From Strigamia acuminata (lineage: Eukaryota; Arthropoda; Chilopoda; Geophilomorpha; Linotaeniidae): DNA of 64,000 nt. Position 1 is the stretch's first letter; each line of letters starts with the position of its first letter. Position numbers and translations under genes: made by a program. The stretch spans positions 19,432,427-19,496,426 of the forward strand of contig OX442315.1 in the NCBI GenBank assembly GCA_949358305.1, read 5' to 3'. This document shows positions 1 through 14,100 of this stretch, in pieces. Below the pieces are notes generated by a model. That model saw only the letters and a list, made by a program, of their open reading frames with translations, was not told where the DNA came from and did not search any database.

Positions 1-604
1 AGCTAAACGTGTGGATGGTTTTATTAACTTTAACGACGTAATTTTTACGTTAGGTTAAAAATGTTAAAGATTGACTTTAAAAAAAATAAATCAACGGTAG
101 AAATGTAGTCGTAACAGCTTGAAGGGAGACACGAAATGTGAACTGAGGAAAGAAAGTGAACCGAGTGCAATCAGGTAGTAAGCTAGTGAAGCAATTTCAT
201 TATCTTTTAAACACCAATCATGAAATGTAGAATAACATCATTACCCAAGTTACTTTATCTATTTAATGTAACGCCCTTAGGCCTCGATGGTGCGCTCGGA
301 TCATTTCAAGAAAAACCGAAATAAAATAAAGAAAATTAATTTCAAATAAACATTTAACTTTAGGACTTCTTTTAAATCAATATTCTCTCGTTCCTGTTCC
401 TTTCCCTTCGTACTTTTAACAATTCATATTTTATTTTATTTTATTTTTTTAAATAATTTATAATCTCGATTCTTAATATTCAACATTCCGTTTCCTTCAA
501 AGAAATTTGGGACTAGGAGGTTAGTTGCAAGCACACAGTGGAACCCAACACGAAGCGTGTTGGAGAAGCGGGAGTTCCGCGAACAGCGCCTCATCAGTCG
601 CGTG

Positions 605-612
605 GCCGCCAT
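605..612 (+). promoter_or_regulatory. Pho/YY1-type GCCGCCAT site
   Basis: Exact GCCGCCAT followed by TTTT. It lies in a small GC-richer block (about 541-760) with no supported gene. One of at least seven exact copies in the window. Confidence 0.35.
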
Positions 613-2682
613 TTTTACAGTGAGCGTTGATGGCCGTCTTTATGGCGTCGTAAAATGTTATGGTTTCATTCACCTCCCGTTTGTGGTCCCGACCTTGAAA
701 GAATCGCGTAAACCTTCGTCGGCATTTGCCCTACTAACACTGTGGCGGAAATGTTTTGGACTCTCAAAACTAAACTGATAATGATAAAAACACAACAAAA
801 GAAAATAAAAAGGTCGGATGTTAGGAAACAAATGTAAACACATGTTACAAAAAATTCCAGTGAGTAAAAAAATTAATAATTTTCCAGCTACTTCGTATTT
901 TTTAAAAAAAAATCTAAATTACTTCCTATTTTTGATGGCTTAAAAAGAGAAAAAATAATAATATTAAGCGCTGATGCTGTTCCCATTGTGCATTCGAGTC
1001 AATTTAAATTTGATGAGAGAGTAGTAGACTTCCTTCGTTATTGTAATGGTTACAATTCGATCTGATACGAAAACAAATTTCAAAGGTGGATTCCACTCCC
1101 CACAACCTTTATTTACAGAAAAACCTATTTTGTTGGTATATTTCATTGTGTAACCACTTGCGGGGTGGCTAGATGGAAAACCTGCTTCAAGGAAAGATGA
1201 AACCATGTTCAACTCACCCGTAATTTCATTTAATGACGGGATATGTCTTGTGTAAAACACGACAAATCATTAATCAAAACGTCTGCTGGTTGGAAATTAC
1301 TTTGAGGTGTACTGCGACGTCACAAGGCAAAAGTGACCACACACGCACAATAACAAATTAGGTAGAAATTGCACTCGGTTCAAGTTCTCATCATTAAAAT
1401 TCACCGAGCTGACACTAAAAACATGAGGCCAATTAAACGCCAAGGGTGATAATTGAGAAAAGAATTATTATCTGTTCCCTCTAAGATTATGGAAAAGAAA
1501 AATTAAATTGAATAAGAACGCCGCGAAACATCGCCATTTATACACGAGCAAAATAACATACTAATTTTCAAATCAATTTAAAAATATTTGAAATATTATT
1601 ACCTGTCAAAAGTTAAGTAAATTCAAAATGTATCACTAACCTCGAATGTTGGAAAGAGAGGAAAGCAAACAGCAAGCAGCAAATGCAAATGAGAAGCAAC
1701 TGACGCCCGCTGCTCGTTTCGTGTTGTGCCGCGACGCGCGTACCGACTGAACGGCGGCACAAGCCACACGACAAGCGGCCATAAATTAAACGGGGATTCG
1801 GCAAAACGGCAACAGAATTTCAAGCGAACAAACATAACGGACTATCGACAAACTCAAATGGGAGTCTCGACACCCATTATTTTATCTTTTTCCATTTTAT
1901 TCATAAATTTGTTTATTTTTATTTTTATTTTCTTAATTTCTCTAAAATTCTGCCAAACATCAAGATACGCACGCAACAGTAGGTCAATAAAACCTTGTAT
2001 ATAAATTAAAATTAGTAAGCAGAGAAATGCTAATGAAATTAACCCGGAAAAAAAAAAGTTTAAAAAAAAAACCCAAAACCGTCAAATCCATTTATATTTA
2101 AAAGAGGGACTTACACCTCAAATCAATCAAATCAATACGAACCACGTTATAATTTACATATATAACTTAAAACAACACATTGCCGAGCCCCGAGTCGTAT
2201 ACAATCCATTCGTCATGATAATTCACTCAGCATTAACTTAATCATTTGCGTGTGTCAGTTAATGGTGACCATAACAAATGTTCTATTTGTCACTCCCACA
2301 TGAACTTAACCCTTTACGACCTAAACGCCATAAAGGGCTTAAAAAGCACACATTTTTACCCATTGGTTCATCTCCACTGCTTGTGTGCAAATCTCCCTCC
2401 CTTAGTTTTTAAAAGCGCCTCCTACTTATCTATTCGCTGACCCTTTTATCAATCGCTTCTGACCCTTCATCTTCACTTACGAGAACAATTAACATTACTT
2501 ACTCGCACAAACTTACCTACGGAGCAGTGAAGCCTTGAAGCTCATCTGCAGGTAAATCCAGTGCGACAAGAGCAGCCAGTGGTTTTCATAATTTATCTGC
2601 GAACGCCAGTGACGAATGAGGCGTCTCCCGCGTGCTGCTCCTAATCGTGAAGAGAAGCCATTTTTCATCGCTCTCGCGCTCT

Positions 2683-2690
2683 GCCGCCAT
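2683..2690 (+). promoter_or_regulatory. Pho/YY1-type GCCGCCAT site
   Basis: Exact copy within the GC-richer block at about 2.5-2.72 kb. Confidence 0.3.
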
Positions 2691-4459
2691 AAACACACTT
2701 TCGGTCGTCGGTTGGTGTTGACCAGAGAATTAAAAAGACCCTAACGGGAAGAATAAAATGAATAGCAACATTTGCTACGTTAGTACTGTAAACGCTTTAA
2801 CTGCTGTTGTGGGAATAAAGACCTAATGATTGGCCAAGCCCACTAGACTACGAAATTAACTCATTGCAACTTTTGGTTAAATGAGCACACATGAAATTTT
2901 GCAGATACAATTTAATCAGGTTTAAATTAAACGAATGTTAAATTAATTGAATAATTGATTAAATAATGAGATTTCTTCTGTTCCATTCAATAATAATAAT
3001 TCTAATCACGATTTAAATCTTTTTTTTTGTAATCAACATACAATAAAAACACATAAATCTTATCTCACCTCGGAAATATTCCTCATCTTCTTTCCTTAAT
3101 TGTTTTGTTATTTTGAGCCGTCTATTGTTTCCAATCCCACGTATGGATTTGCAAAGAGCGAAGAGCGGCGAGCGAGGCACAGGAACGAACCATCCTGTAA
3201 ACAATAAGTAATCCGGTAAGTTGTTTAGCAAAAGCAGCAACATCTTGTCTTAGCGGTTGCCATTCTTGAAATGAGGATGTAACCCCCAACGATGAGACAA
3301 CACAATCCAAACCACGCGTTGCTCTAAGGAACGGCCTCATTTTTTGCTGTCAGATTCCACTAAGTCATTCGTTATTTGTCCTCGAAATCAAACAGCTTCT
3401 GCCGATGATGAATTATGGTGCCATTCTCTGTCCCGTCCGTCCCTCCCACCCCCCGACCTCCCCACTGTCTTGTTTGTGTCTCCCACTAAGGCGAGCAAGT
3501 AGCACATTAAAAACACAAACCTTAATACAGTATTCCCGTATTGTATAAAAATACAATCCTGATAGCTGTAAAAGCCATAAATCTACTTTCATTCCAACAC
3601 GAGAAATTTGAGCCCATCAAGTAAACATGCGATACCGTATTTACCAATGAGATTAACTTCTAAGTTGTAAAAAAAATATTTGCAGCCCTGCCCGAAACCT
3701 TAGAAAAATGTTTTACGATTTAGATTAAAGCCATAAAGCTACAGATTATATTTTACAATTTACTAGGTATTAATAAAATAATGCAATACTTATTTCTGTT
3801 ACCAGAGGGCACATAAATCAGCGCCCGTCGTGCGAGTGCACCCAGTGCACCAGTGGGAGAGAAGAAAAAAGTGATTCTTCGTTTTAAACACTCTAAAATA
3901 AATGCCTGGACACATTTATTATCCCATAATCTCTACAGGACTTTATTATCATAAAAATATATAAAAAATATATATATAAATAAGTAAATTAAAGAGTATT
4001 TATGCTGAGAGTTGAGGGAGGAGCCACATTGTCACTGTCATTCAATTTTGTGTCAAGCATTGTCCACTTTTGTCATGCACTTGATCTGCATAGGTGAATA
4101 AAGATATGGAGACGATGGGCCCATCCTATGTACATAAGGAGTGTCTCAACGGATTTTCAAGCTTTTCAATTTTTGTTTAGACCCGATTGCATGGACTTCC
4201 ATCCCGTCCATCAAAATTGTTGTCTGCAGTATGAAACACAAGGAAAAAAAAGGAGAGGGATGAAGTTAGATATAAAAAAAGCAAAAGAAAAGAGTGCACT
4301 GGTCGTGCGGAGACATAAGCTTATACAGTAGAATTCACTTGTCACTCTGTCTCACTCGGACCACTCTTTCAAGACCTCGTCAAATCCAGACTAGTTTTTG
4401 CACTCCAACATGAATGCTGCGGATGGAAATAAGAGTGTGCAGTAGAAGGCTGACAACTC

Positions 4460-4467
4460 GCCGCCAT
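4460..4467 (+). promoter_or_regulatory. Pho/YY1-type GCCGCCAT site
   Basis: Exact copy extended to GCCGCCATTTTG, the full-length YY1/Pho consensus context. Confidence 0.4.
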
Positions 4468-5035
4468 TTTGAAACGTCAAACCAGTAAGAATGTCGACAA
4501 TAGTAAGATGATTGCCCTTTCCTTCTCACTCACCCTTTTGCTACGAGGGAGGATAGAGAAGAAGAGAAGGGGTGGGGTATACACCATGATCCACCCTCTG
4601 CTCATGTTGCTACCAATTCGCCCTTTCCTTTCCCTTCTCTTCCCTTCCTTCTCCCACCCTCTTTGAGCCACCACCCGTCCTCCTTCGCTCCCCCAACACC
4701 CATCCATCTATGTCACCAACCCATCGGCAAGCGAAGTCCATTGTGTGAACTAGGGAGATGGCAGCCAACAACGAAAAGCTTCCATGAATTTCTGAAGGGA
4801 TTAGAAGCCGTGAATGTCATCTAGTACATCAGCAAATGACAGCTTTGATTTTTGCCCCTCCTTCTTTTATCGAGTGGTCAGTCGCTCTCAAAGCTTTAAT
4901 TCGGTCTTAAGAAATTTTTCGAGCGTCACCGTGTCTCCCAATTTGTTATTGGAATATTTTAGATGGCATTGTGCTAAAAAACCTCTCTGAAATTGAGTTG
5001 ACAAGCGTTGGTTTTCAAATGTTTGTCATAGCAGC

Positions 5036-5160
5036 CTCGCGATTGGTCGTGGGGCGGCGACATGTTCGCGGTAGCCATCTTTGTTTATGACGTGACGTCA
5101 GTGATCCATCTACAGATGGGAGGAGAGGGGAATTAATCAATCAGTGAGTCATGGTGGATG
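5036..5160 (+). promoter_or_regulatory. Candidate regulatory block with CRE and Exd-Hox site
   Basis: A short GC-richer block contains GCCATCTT (Pho-like), overlapping TGACGT and palindromic CRE TGACGTCA (5093-5100), the inverted pair CCATCTACAGATGG, and TAATCAATCA (5134-5143), the reverse complement of an Exd-Hox site TGATTGATTA. The density in 110 bases is what suggests an enhancer. There is no coding potential. Confidence 0.3.
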
Positions 5161-8100
5161 GAGGAAAGTCTTCCTACTTTCATCAAGTACGAAACACAAT
5201 TACGTCGGGGAGTCCTATCTGTCTATTGAAAGGGGACAACCCGTCGAAGGAAACAAGCCAGTGGCATGGAAAAGGTAGTGCGCATGTGCACTCGATTGAA
5301 AATTGCCAACTAAACATCACTATACATCGCATGGATGATCATGGCAATTTCGCACAATTTTTCCCTACTGCTCCACCCCTTTCTCTACCACACACAGGCA
5401 AACTTAATGTTTTGTAACTTCCCCTTTACATACAATGTTGACGTGCATAAATTTATAAAAAAAAATCACAAAATATTTCTTATCAATCGAATTCTTCCTT
5501 TTTTACAAAAGCATAATTTAGATGAAAGCATTGCTGCATATTATGCAAGACACTTTCCTTCCTGTACTGTATGCAAACTTTTTTCTTTATTTGCTTTGGT
5601 CATAAAAAAGTTGTAGCTCTAAACGCGATAAAACACTGATATTACATCACTCAGCTGTTTGTCAATAACTTGAAATGCAATTACTGTATACAGTAGACTG
5701 CAGAAACAACTAAAATATGCAGTTTACAAAAATTTCATGATAAATGTTTTCTGCCGCATAAACAGCGACACACTGCTACAGGGAAACTTCAATAATTAGG
5801 CTAATTGGACGTACCAAATTAGTTGTGTTCAGTAAGTGCTATTTTTTGTTTAGAAGAGAAAAAATTATAAATCATATATTTCAAACAGAATTGAAATATT
5901 TTCTTTTTATGTAATTTTGTCTTTTTAAGTTAAAAAATAAAATAAAATGACACAAAAATTATTTAATTGTTTTTAAAACTGCTGTTTTGGCGTGTGTGTT
6001 TTGTTTAGGATGAGCCAACGGTCCACGCTTGACCTCAGATGAAAGTAAACAGGTTTTCAAATGGCGTCGGTGGCACCACTCTGGGCTATGGGCCAGTCTA
6101 ATTAATTCTCTTTAATTACTAATAGCCAGCTTAACATCCTTGTTTACAAGAGGTCAGACGAGCGATAAAGTGAGAGAAGTGTTTGCGTTTTATGTCCTCA
6201 TAAATGCCGTGTCCTCCATTAATATACAACAACCTCTTTGTAACAACAATAACACACGATTTTACATACTTTTGCATCTTTTTTCTCCCCCTACTTAATC
6301 CTCTCACCATTTTATTAAAAATAATTGTATAAGCTTCACTGTAGAAGAACCATTTCAGCTCATTAATTACCGGATTAAGTTTGTCATTAAAAAAACATTG
6401 TGGTCTTTATTTCCTACAAATGGCTTCAAGTCACACTATTCTGCCATCAACCCTTAAAACACTTAAATATTTATTGCGTATTGAACTTTTATTCATTAAC
6501 TAAGCAACTTAATTGTGCATTTGATGGCCACTTGACTTGATCCTTTCATTTTAAAAACAATTTTTCACATAAATTTGCTCCAACTGTCAATTGCACGCAT
6601 TTATCTTAATGACAAAAAGCCAGATTAAGCACGTTACTACGTTGCTTACATCACAGAGGCTCATTCGTTTTCTACACAGTGGATGGTGCCAATGAATGAA
6701 ATGGACTTTCATTTCGTCAGAAACCAGTGTAAGTGATTGGGTCACTTAACCATCATTTATCTCTACGGGCTATACAACTTAATATTGACTCCTTTCAACG
6801 ACACAACAACACGTAGAATTTTCTTCCAGAAAATCTCTTTCCTTTTCAAGGCAATCCCTTTAATTTTTCTCTTATTTAAAATTCAAATTTACTCTAAGCC
6901 AATAATGTTCATCTGCATGACATAATTTTAAAATTATTAATATCAAGCAAACCTAACCATCTCCCCGTCCAGCAGATTGTGCACGGCTACAGCATATGGC
7001 GCTTGTACCGAGGTTCCTGGACTTGACAGGTGGACAGAGAGCGATCCATCAAGTTCATACTTCCATATCTTGATCCCGACTCAACAACAGGACTCACGTG
7101 TCACAAATGTCTTTTATCAGGGGGCCTGATCTTCTGCAGTTTGTGGGAGGGGTGTGCACCGTAGTCCAGACCCACACTATGTACAAAATTATAGCCAACA
7201 CCTGTTTTATACAACAAAACAAAATCAATTTACAAACAAGTGTCCAATCATTTATTTTCACACGGGATTTTAAACTAACAAAACACAAAATAAAATCTAC
7301 ATATTCCCAATAAGGTAATAATTTACCTAAAGTCGTTAAGTATTTCTTACCAGCATTTAAGTGTGAGAAATAAAAGTAGAACAGAAAGAAGAAAGACATT
7401 TCTTCCCACCCTAAGGCTCTGGCGGTTACAACTGGATAAAGGATGCCTTTTGTTCCCATCTGTGTCCCTTGGAGTAGCCGATGGTGACCAGATTCCCAAA
7501 CCCTTTGACTCCAGAGAGTCATTTTCTCAAGCCCTAGGAGGTGATCGCGGAGGCCCAATGCTCTTTTTCAGGCACAGAGGGTACCATAAACGGGCAGGAA
7601 CAAATGCTATCCACCACTCTATACAGCTCCCCAGAGAATATGTGGGGAAATGCCGGCGCTTCGAGCATTTACTAATTACTTGGGTAGAAACTAAGATATT
7701 TGCCTACACTGACCACGACCACCAACAACCGGACATAAAATTATTTTTACCACTTATTGCTAATCAACTGAGAGGAAAAATCATTAATAATTTATCTGAG
7801 GTCATTCATCACGAGCAAAAGTTTTAAGTGGATTAAATGTTGCTGTTTGGTTACCTTACGTCAAAATACAGTAATATCAGCCACGAAAATATCCGTTAAT
7901 GTAATCTAAACGTGAGCTTTGCATGGTTTTAGTGAATGGGATTAAAATCAGTGCCAAACAGTTGGTTGTTAAACACTATAGGTAAAAGACTAAGTGAGTA
8001 ATGATAAGAGCAAACACCACATCTTTACGACCTATTTATGGTGGCAACACGGTTGTTTTCTTAATGGAACATGACACTACACTACACAACTTCACTTTTA

Positions 8101-11100
8101 AGTGCTTCTTCCTCTGCTATAACTTTTTCATCGTCACATTAAAAAAAGTAAAGAAGGAAAAAAAATAGAAAAAAAAAGTCGCATTTTTTTGAAAAAAAAA
8201 AACATTTGTTCAACTATAAAATAAGATGAATAGCCCCAACATTATTCACTTAACGTTAGTTCACTTATCAATGACTCTGCAATTTTTCGCACATTTCCAC
8301 GGTGAAACCCACTCTTCTAGCGAAAGAGAAAAATAATGGCCGTCACTATACACAAGCTCAAAGAACTTGGGAATAGCTTGTCCGTGAGTATCGACTGCAT
8401 CGAAATTCACTTTTCTTTAAGTGTTGTGACGCAAACCGCAACTTTACAAATTTTCAGTCACGGGTTCGCTGCTCTCAGCGGGCTTAAAAACCATCTTTCA
8501 CCTCATTTTCAACAAGTTCCTAATTCTTTTTCCCTTCACTACTCCATTCTTTGCTCGATGCAGTCCATCTTCCTGTAAGTGGTAGCAAGCACGTGCCGAA
8601 TGGTGTGTCTCGTCTTTTTCGTTTCTATTTCCAAGAGAGCCAAGATTTCTTAGCTACAAATTGGTTCTTTTCTCTTTTTTCTTTTCTTTCCTTGCTGGGT
8701 CCTAAGATAAATTTCCTGCCTTTATTGATTTCGTGTCTCTTGAATTAGATGCACTTAAACCACAGTTTGTCCTATAACTTTTTAGAAATCATGTTAAGCT
8801 ATTTTGTGTTGAATGTACGTGAACAAATCTTTCATTCTCGCTCAACAATAAACCAAACAACAACAAAAAAAATCCTTTCCTTGTATTTATTTATTTTTTT
8901 AAATGTCCAAATGTCCCGATCCATTCTCTACAGCTTCCAAACCATTCCGTAATTTCCGTGAACAGAAAGACAGAGGAAATGAAACTAAACCATATATAAA
9001 AATAAAATAAACCACAAAAAAAAAAGATTTACAGTTATAATAACACATTATATAAAAAAATTGATTTAAAAAAAATCTATTGTAATAAAACCATATCAGG
9101 GAAGGTAATAAATAACACCTTTCACATTACATTAAAGAGAAATGCCAAAAGCCAAAAAAAAATCCTTCGAATGTTGGTAGAATCGGCTTAAATGGGCTGT
9201 TTTATCTCTTCGGTGACCTGATTGCTTAATCCTTGCCGACGTAAGCAAATGGCTGGGGGTCATTGCAAGTGGGAACTATCTGACAAAGATCCCACTCAAC
9301 TCATTGTGAAGTGGTCAGTATAGGTAAACCTAAAGTAGAAAGGGGCTCAAACGAAATAAACGGAATTTTATCACGATACGAAACTTTCAAGGTATTATTT
9401 TATCTATGTGGAGCAGATGACTTTGGTGTTTCAACACATAAAAAAAAACTTTAGAATAACTTTATCGGTTTTAAACATCAATCAGATAACAGAAAAAAAA
9501 TATTTCAGTTCTGAGACAATGCGTTGTTAAATTCAATTACTTTCTTTTCTTTAATCAAGTTGAAAATTCTTCGCTAATATTACAATATATCCAAGCAAGA
9601 CGCGCATCTCTCTCTTATGGGGTCATACAGGGGCCATCGCCAGTAACACCATCTGTTCCTTAATGGTAGGAGTAGTTCCACCTCAAGACCATAGGGTGCC
9701 GCCACAAGGGTCTTCTTTTTTTTAATTACTTTTTTCTGAAAATTAATATATCAAGGAGTTTTTCTAATCTAAAACTCATGTATAAAACGAAGCCTTGCAT
9801 GTAACTCTATATATATATATATTGTATATATTGCTTTCAAGGCTAAAACAATTCTTCATGCTCTGTTTTGCGATTTAAATAGTATCGTTTCAATTAATGT
9901 TTTAATTTCAAGCGGTGTTGAAGGTGGTCAGTCGTAAATTGATTTCATTAGACTTCAATGATGAGTACAGTGTATTTTATCTCAGAAGAAATGTGGGCTT
10001 GCGGGGAGTTTCTTCTCTTTAAGTAATTGCTCCCTCATGTGAATGGCAAAAGATTTAAGTGCAATGTGCCATCATAAAAACAGATTTATTGTAACAAGGG
10101 TTGGAGAGGGAAGGAGATGATAGGCGAGTTTTACGACCTATAAAATTCTTCAGATTAGTAGGTTATTTGGACATAATTATAATAACAAACAACACTTAGG
10201 ACATTTTTTTAAAGCAATCATCACGATTCAATCCCAGCTTCTGTGTTAACTTTGCACATCCGCATCGTAACTTAAAGTTTATCAACCCATACGTTATATT
10301 TAGGTTTTAACCTTTATTTTACCCAATATTTCAATCCAGGTCATTTGCCTTCAAAAACGTTGAAATAATTGCATCCAAAGCACTATTAAAACCCATTTTT
10401 CTGCCAGCAAAACCGATCCAGTTGTTTTCTTTCCCTCCAATAAAATTACTTTCTTCTATGTCATCCTATTTTACTCAAAATTCTGTCATAAAAAATGCTT
10501 TTTTCTAAAAATGACGACAACCAATTTTTTTTTACTTCTTTTATTCTGAATAGAAGGCGGCCGTTTTTGCGGAGCGAGAGTGCTTGTTGGTTGAGAGGCA
10601 ATGCAAGCGAAGAATCCGCTCGACGCTTCCCTCGCCGTCACTAAGTGCACATGAAAGTATACTTAGAAGATTTGAGAGAGTGAAAGAGAGAAAGAGGGAG
10701 AGACCCTTTAAGAAGATTGCTTCTGCACCAATCAATGCGTTGCTTTCTTTCTTGGTCCAATGATGTGCGTATGGCAGCTTGGAGTTCGCACAAACTTTGC
10801 CTTCCTTCTTTCTTTTCATTTTTCTTTTTTCTTTTGCTATACTTCTAGCTTTTTTTTTCCTGTCTCTTTTCCTTTTCCCCAAGCAACCGAGAGAACGGAA
10901 ATTCGATCAATGGCCTGCATTCGCTTCTCACATACGATCCACATCAAGAAAGGGGAGCTTTACGTTACGCTTCTGAACGCAGCTCACCGAGACACCGCCA
11001 AGTTGAGTACTGGACACACTTCCTGTTTTTCACTGACTTCAACCCGAAGAAAGAGCTCAGCTCGATAAATGTGTAGTGGCGCGAGCCATGAACAACTCTC

Positions 11101-14100
11101 TCATCTGAATCCACCTCCAGATCTTCTCATTCCGACAGAAAAAGAAGAAAAGAAAAAAAAAAAAAAAAAACAACTTATTCTTGTCCTTTGCACATAACTG
11201 TTTATTTTCACAATGTTTTGCGCTTAATGACCACTGTTTTATTTTTTCACATTGTGAAATTATATTACGCAGATTAAAGTTGGGCAAAAAGAAAAAAAAA
11301 ATGAAGATGGCGAGAACTTCTCTCTAATGATAATGCATCTTTTAAACAAAGAAGAGACGCTGTAAGCTAAGTGTACGCTTGCGTAATGAAATTATGGCTC
11401 TTCAGATGCTCAGATAACTTCAATCTATTCGGGGACTTTGGGATTTGTTTCTATGCTTGTTTAGTCATTTTTATTTTTTGCGTAGCGGAGCGTCATTTGA
11501 TTATTTAATGCGCGCATTAAAAAAGCAAGTTAAAAGATGGAAGACTTTCTTCCATAGTCAGACATCTCGTAGGATTTAGAAACGACGCTCGCTTGAGATC
11601 ATCACTGCTCCTCTTCTTCACTGCATCACATCACACAATAGAATAATCAAATGCAATCGTCTTAACCAGCAGGAGGAAATTAATTTCACTTGTTCAAAAA
11701 TAAACTAGAAAAGAAAAACAACTTCCATATCTGTTAAATAAACAGGTGTAAACTCGCAAGCTGTTTCGAGTGTATAATCCCTATAGAAGTATTAAAACCT
11801 TCTTCCTTTCCTTGTAACAGACAATTAAGTTCTTAAAATGATTAATTACGACATAAAAACTCAAAACACAACAGATTAGATCAAAAATGAAATTTTTCCC
11901 TTTTTTTTTTTTTATTATATTCTCTAGTTGTGTTATTCTCCTTTCGTTCTCCTCTTCTGCCATGCGATGTGTGCAGTGCGTGCAAAACTCATGCATAAAA
12001 TATGCGTGTTTCGCATACAGAAACGAAACTATCCATTGAAGCCCATCAAAAAAATATAAGCATGTGAACCAAAAGATTTTACAATCCTCTCTCCGTTTTT
12101 CTCCTCACGTAAACACTCACATGGACGAAAATAATTTCTTGTTTACTCAAACAGCCAACATTCAGTAGCCCACACACGTCTCCTACACACGTCACAAATG
12201 TAATTTAATTTTTTTCGCTTACTTCTACAACTCATTTTTTATCTGCCTCTTCCTCACTCATCACGTGATGTGGCCTTTTTTTTTCTCGTGCTGATTGGGC
12301 GCGAACGATCCGTTTTCTTATCTGAAAGACGGGCAAGAGTTTCCACCCCAGTTGGATACTTTAATTTTTGCCGCAAGATAACGCTTGTTGGTGAAGGCGG
12401 AGAAAATTGTCATACGTGACAGGCTGCTAGTCCGAAATGAAATGGATGGCGGACGAGGCGGGAAGAAAGAGATAACAATATTTTGCACAAGCGACAAGAC
12501 AGAGAAAAACGATTCGTGGTGTTTGTAAATTCCCACCCACAAACAAAACCTTTGCATGAATCCCCACGCTGTTTATCACTTCCCGACCTACTTTAGCTAC
12601 TACGGTATACACTTTTTTGCTTCTCTTTTTTTTCCCCCCCACTTAACACTTATCAAAATTGTTGGACAAATGGTTAACGTCACAACTCGATAAAGACATA
12701 AAGTTGTAATAAATTTCATGTCATGTCCAATTTTTTTTTACCCACGTTTTATTCTTTGCAGCAAAGGTTTTATATGAGAACATTACCTCTTATTTCATTC
12801 GACTGTTCAGAAGATTGGAATTTAATATTGCGAAGTATTATTTATGGCTATAAATGCTGATACGTGTGCATGAATATGTGAAAAAGATAACAAGGGACAT
12901 TTTACGTTCTCCCTACTAGCGCAGAAGAAGTTCATCTGCAATTGTCCTCATTTTTTTTTCTTTTTATATATTTTGCATTTTATCCCCCTTGCTTCGACAT
13001 TGGATCTGTTGCTCACAATTCCCTTCGGTCTCAAATAATACGTTCCTTTAATGGCAGACTCATATGATTAATGACAGGCAGCAGCTACATAGAAATGCGA
13101 AAAGCTTGGAAGCTGCATCTAAACTCAAATGTCGTCTATAGAGCACAAAATCTATATCAACTTTTGATATTGGCTCCGCCCAACTGTGCCTATCGCATTC
13201 TGATGCGAAAAGCAAAAATAAAAAAATTTCTATCTTGAATGTAAAAAAGGTCATATTGTGCCTTTCTGACAGTTCCTCATTACAATCGAGAAATAAAAAT
13301 GAAAGAATTTGAATATAAAAATAAAAATAAAAAAACACAAAAAACATTGCTCCCTTTTTAATAGCTTACTTGTTCACTATACTTCTTGTTGCATCAACAC
13401 ACTTTTGACAAGCCATATTATTTTTTTTTTAAAAAAAGAAAAAAAAAACTTTCACTAAAAAATAGGAAATAAAAGACTCGAACCTTATCTCACGAGCCAT
13501 CAGTCATCTTCTATTTTATTCAAATCAAAGAAATTAACGATTCCCCCAACCTTCATTTAGAAATCGTCACGTGATTCCAGGCTCCCTCCATCTGCATCTT
13601 CATCCCCCACAGTGTTGAACGACATGTCTTCCTCTCCTCAACTAATTCCATTCCCCACTTGGGCACTATACAACACCACGTTTGCCAATAAGAATTCGTC
13701 AATGACTAATCGCTTGAACGTGACAGCCACCTACCAAGAAGAATCCTTTAGCCGTGATATTCTCGTTGATGTCTTATTCATTCGCCACTGGCATCTCCTC
13801 ACTTCACTTTTCCCTTTGGGATTAATTGGATTCGTTATCTCAAAAACGGTCAAACGCTCACGTAGATATCCTAATTAATTTTTGTTTATACGCTAGCTCT
13901 TGTACGTTTATTAATTTCATACCAAGGAGTTTGCTTGCTTTCTTTCTTTCTATTTCTAATAAACGACAGACACAACATTATTCTCTTAAAATTATCTTTA
14001 TTTTCAAACTCGTAAATTGGTTTATGCGTTTAAAATTGAATGTGTAGCTCTATCTTTTGTTTTTGAGTAGCACACGCGAAACAAATTAAATGCAAACTAA

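Larger units (their letters stand above)
1..5035. other. Intergenic: no gene supported
   Basis: AT-rich spacer with small GC-richer blocks at about 541-760, 1690-1800, 2500-2720, 3120-3520 and 4440-4760. All open frames are under 100 codons and unrelated to known domains by eye. In the block at 2.5-2.7 kb the minus strand shows a good splice donor context (CGTAG/GTAAGT, about 2511-2516). Confidence 0.6.

Noticed and set aside
2536-2560. GAAGCTCATCTGCAGGTA resembling miR-993-3p, a Hox-cluster microRNA.
   Set aside because: The match needs a seed-end mismatch and a 2-3 base gap; the only hairpin is about 43 bases with a bulge, and no matching 5p arm is present.
7094-7827. Two 154-codon frames on opposite strands.
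   Set aside because: They overlap in the same GC-richer stretch and show no motif, start context or splice signal in their favour.
13470-13510. tRNA T-arm-like GGTTCGAGTC on the minus strand.
   Set aside because: No acceptor stem, D arm or anticodon arm could be folded around it.
13612-13878. 88-codon frame with a hydrophobic stretch and several Asn-X-Ser/Thr sites.
   Set aside because: No signal peptide, no recognised family, and no splice or neighbouring exon support.
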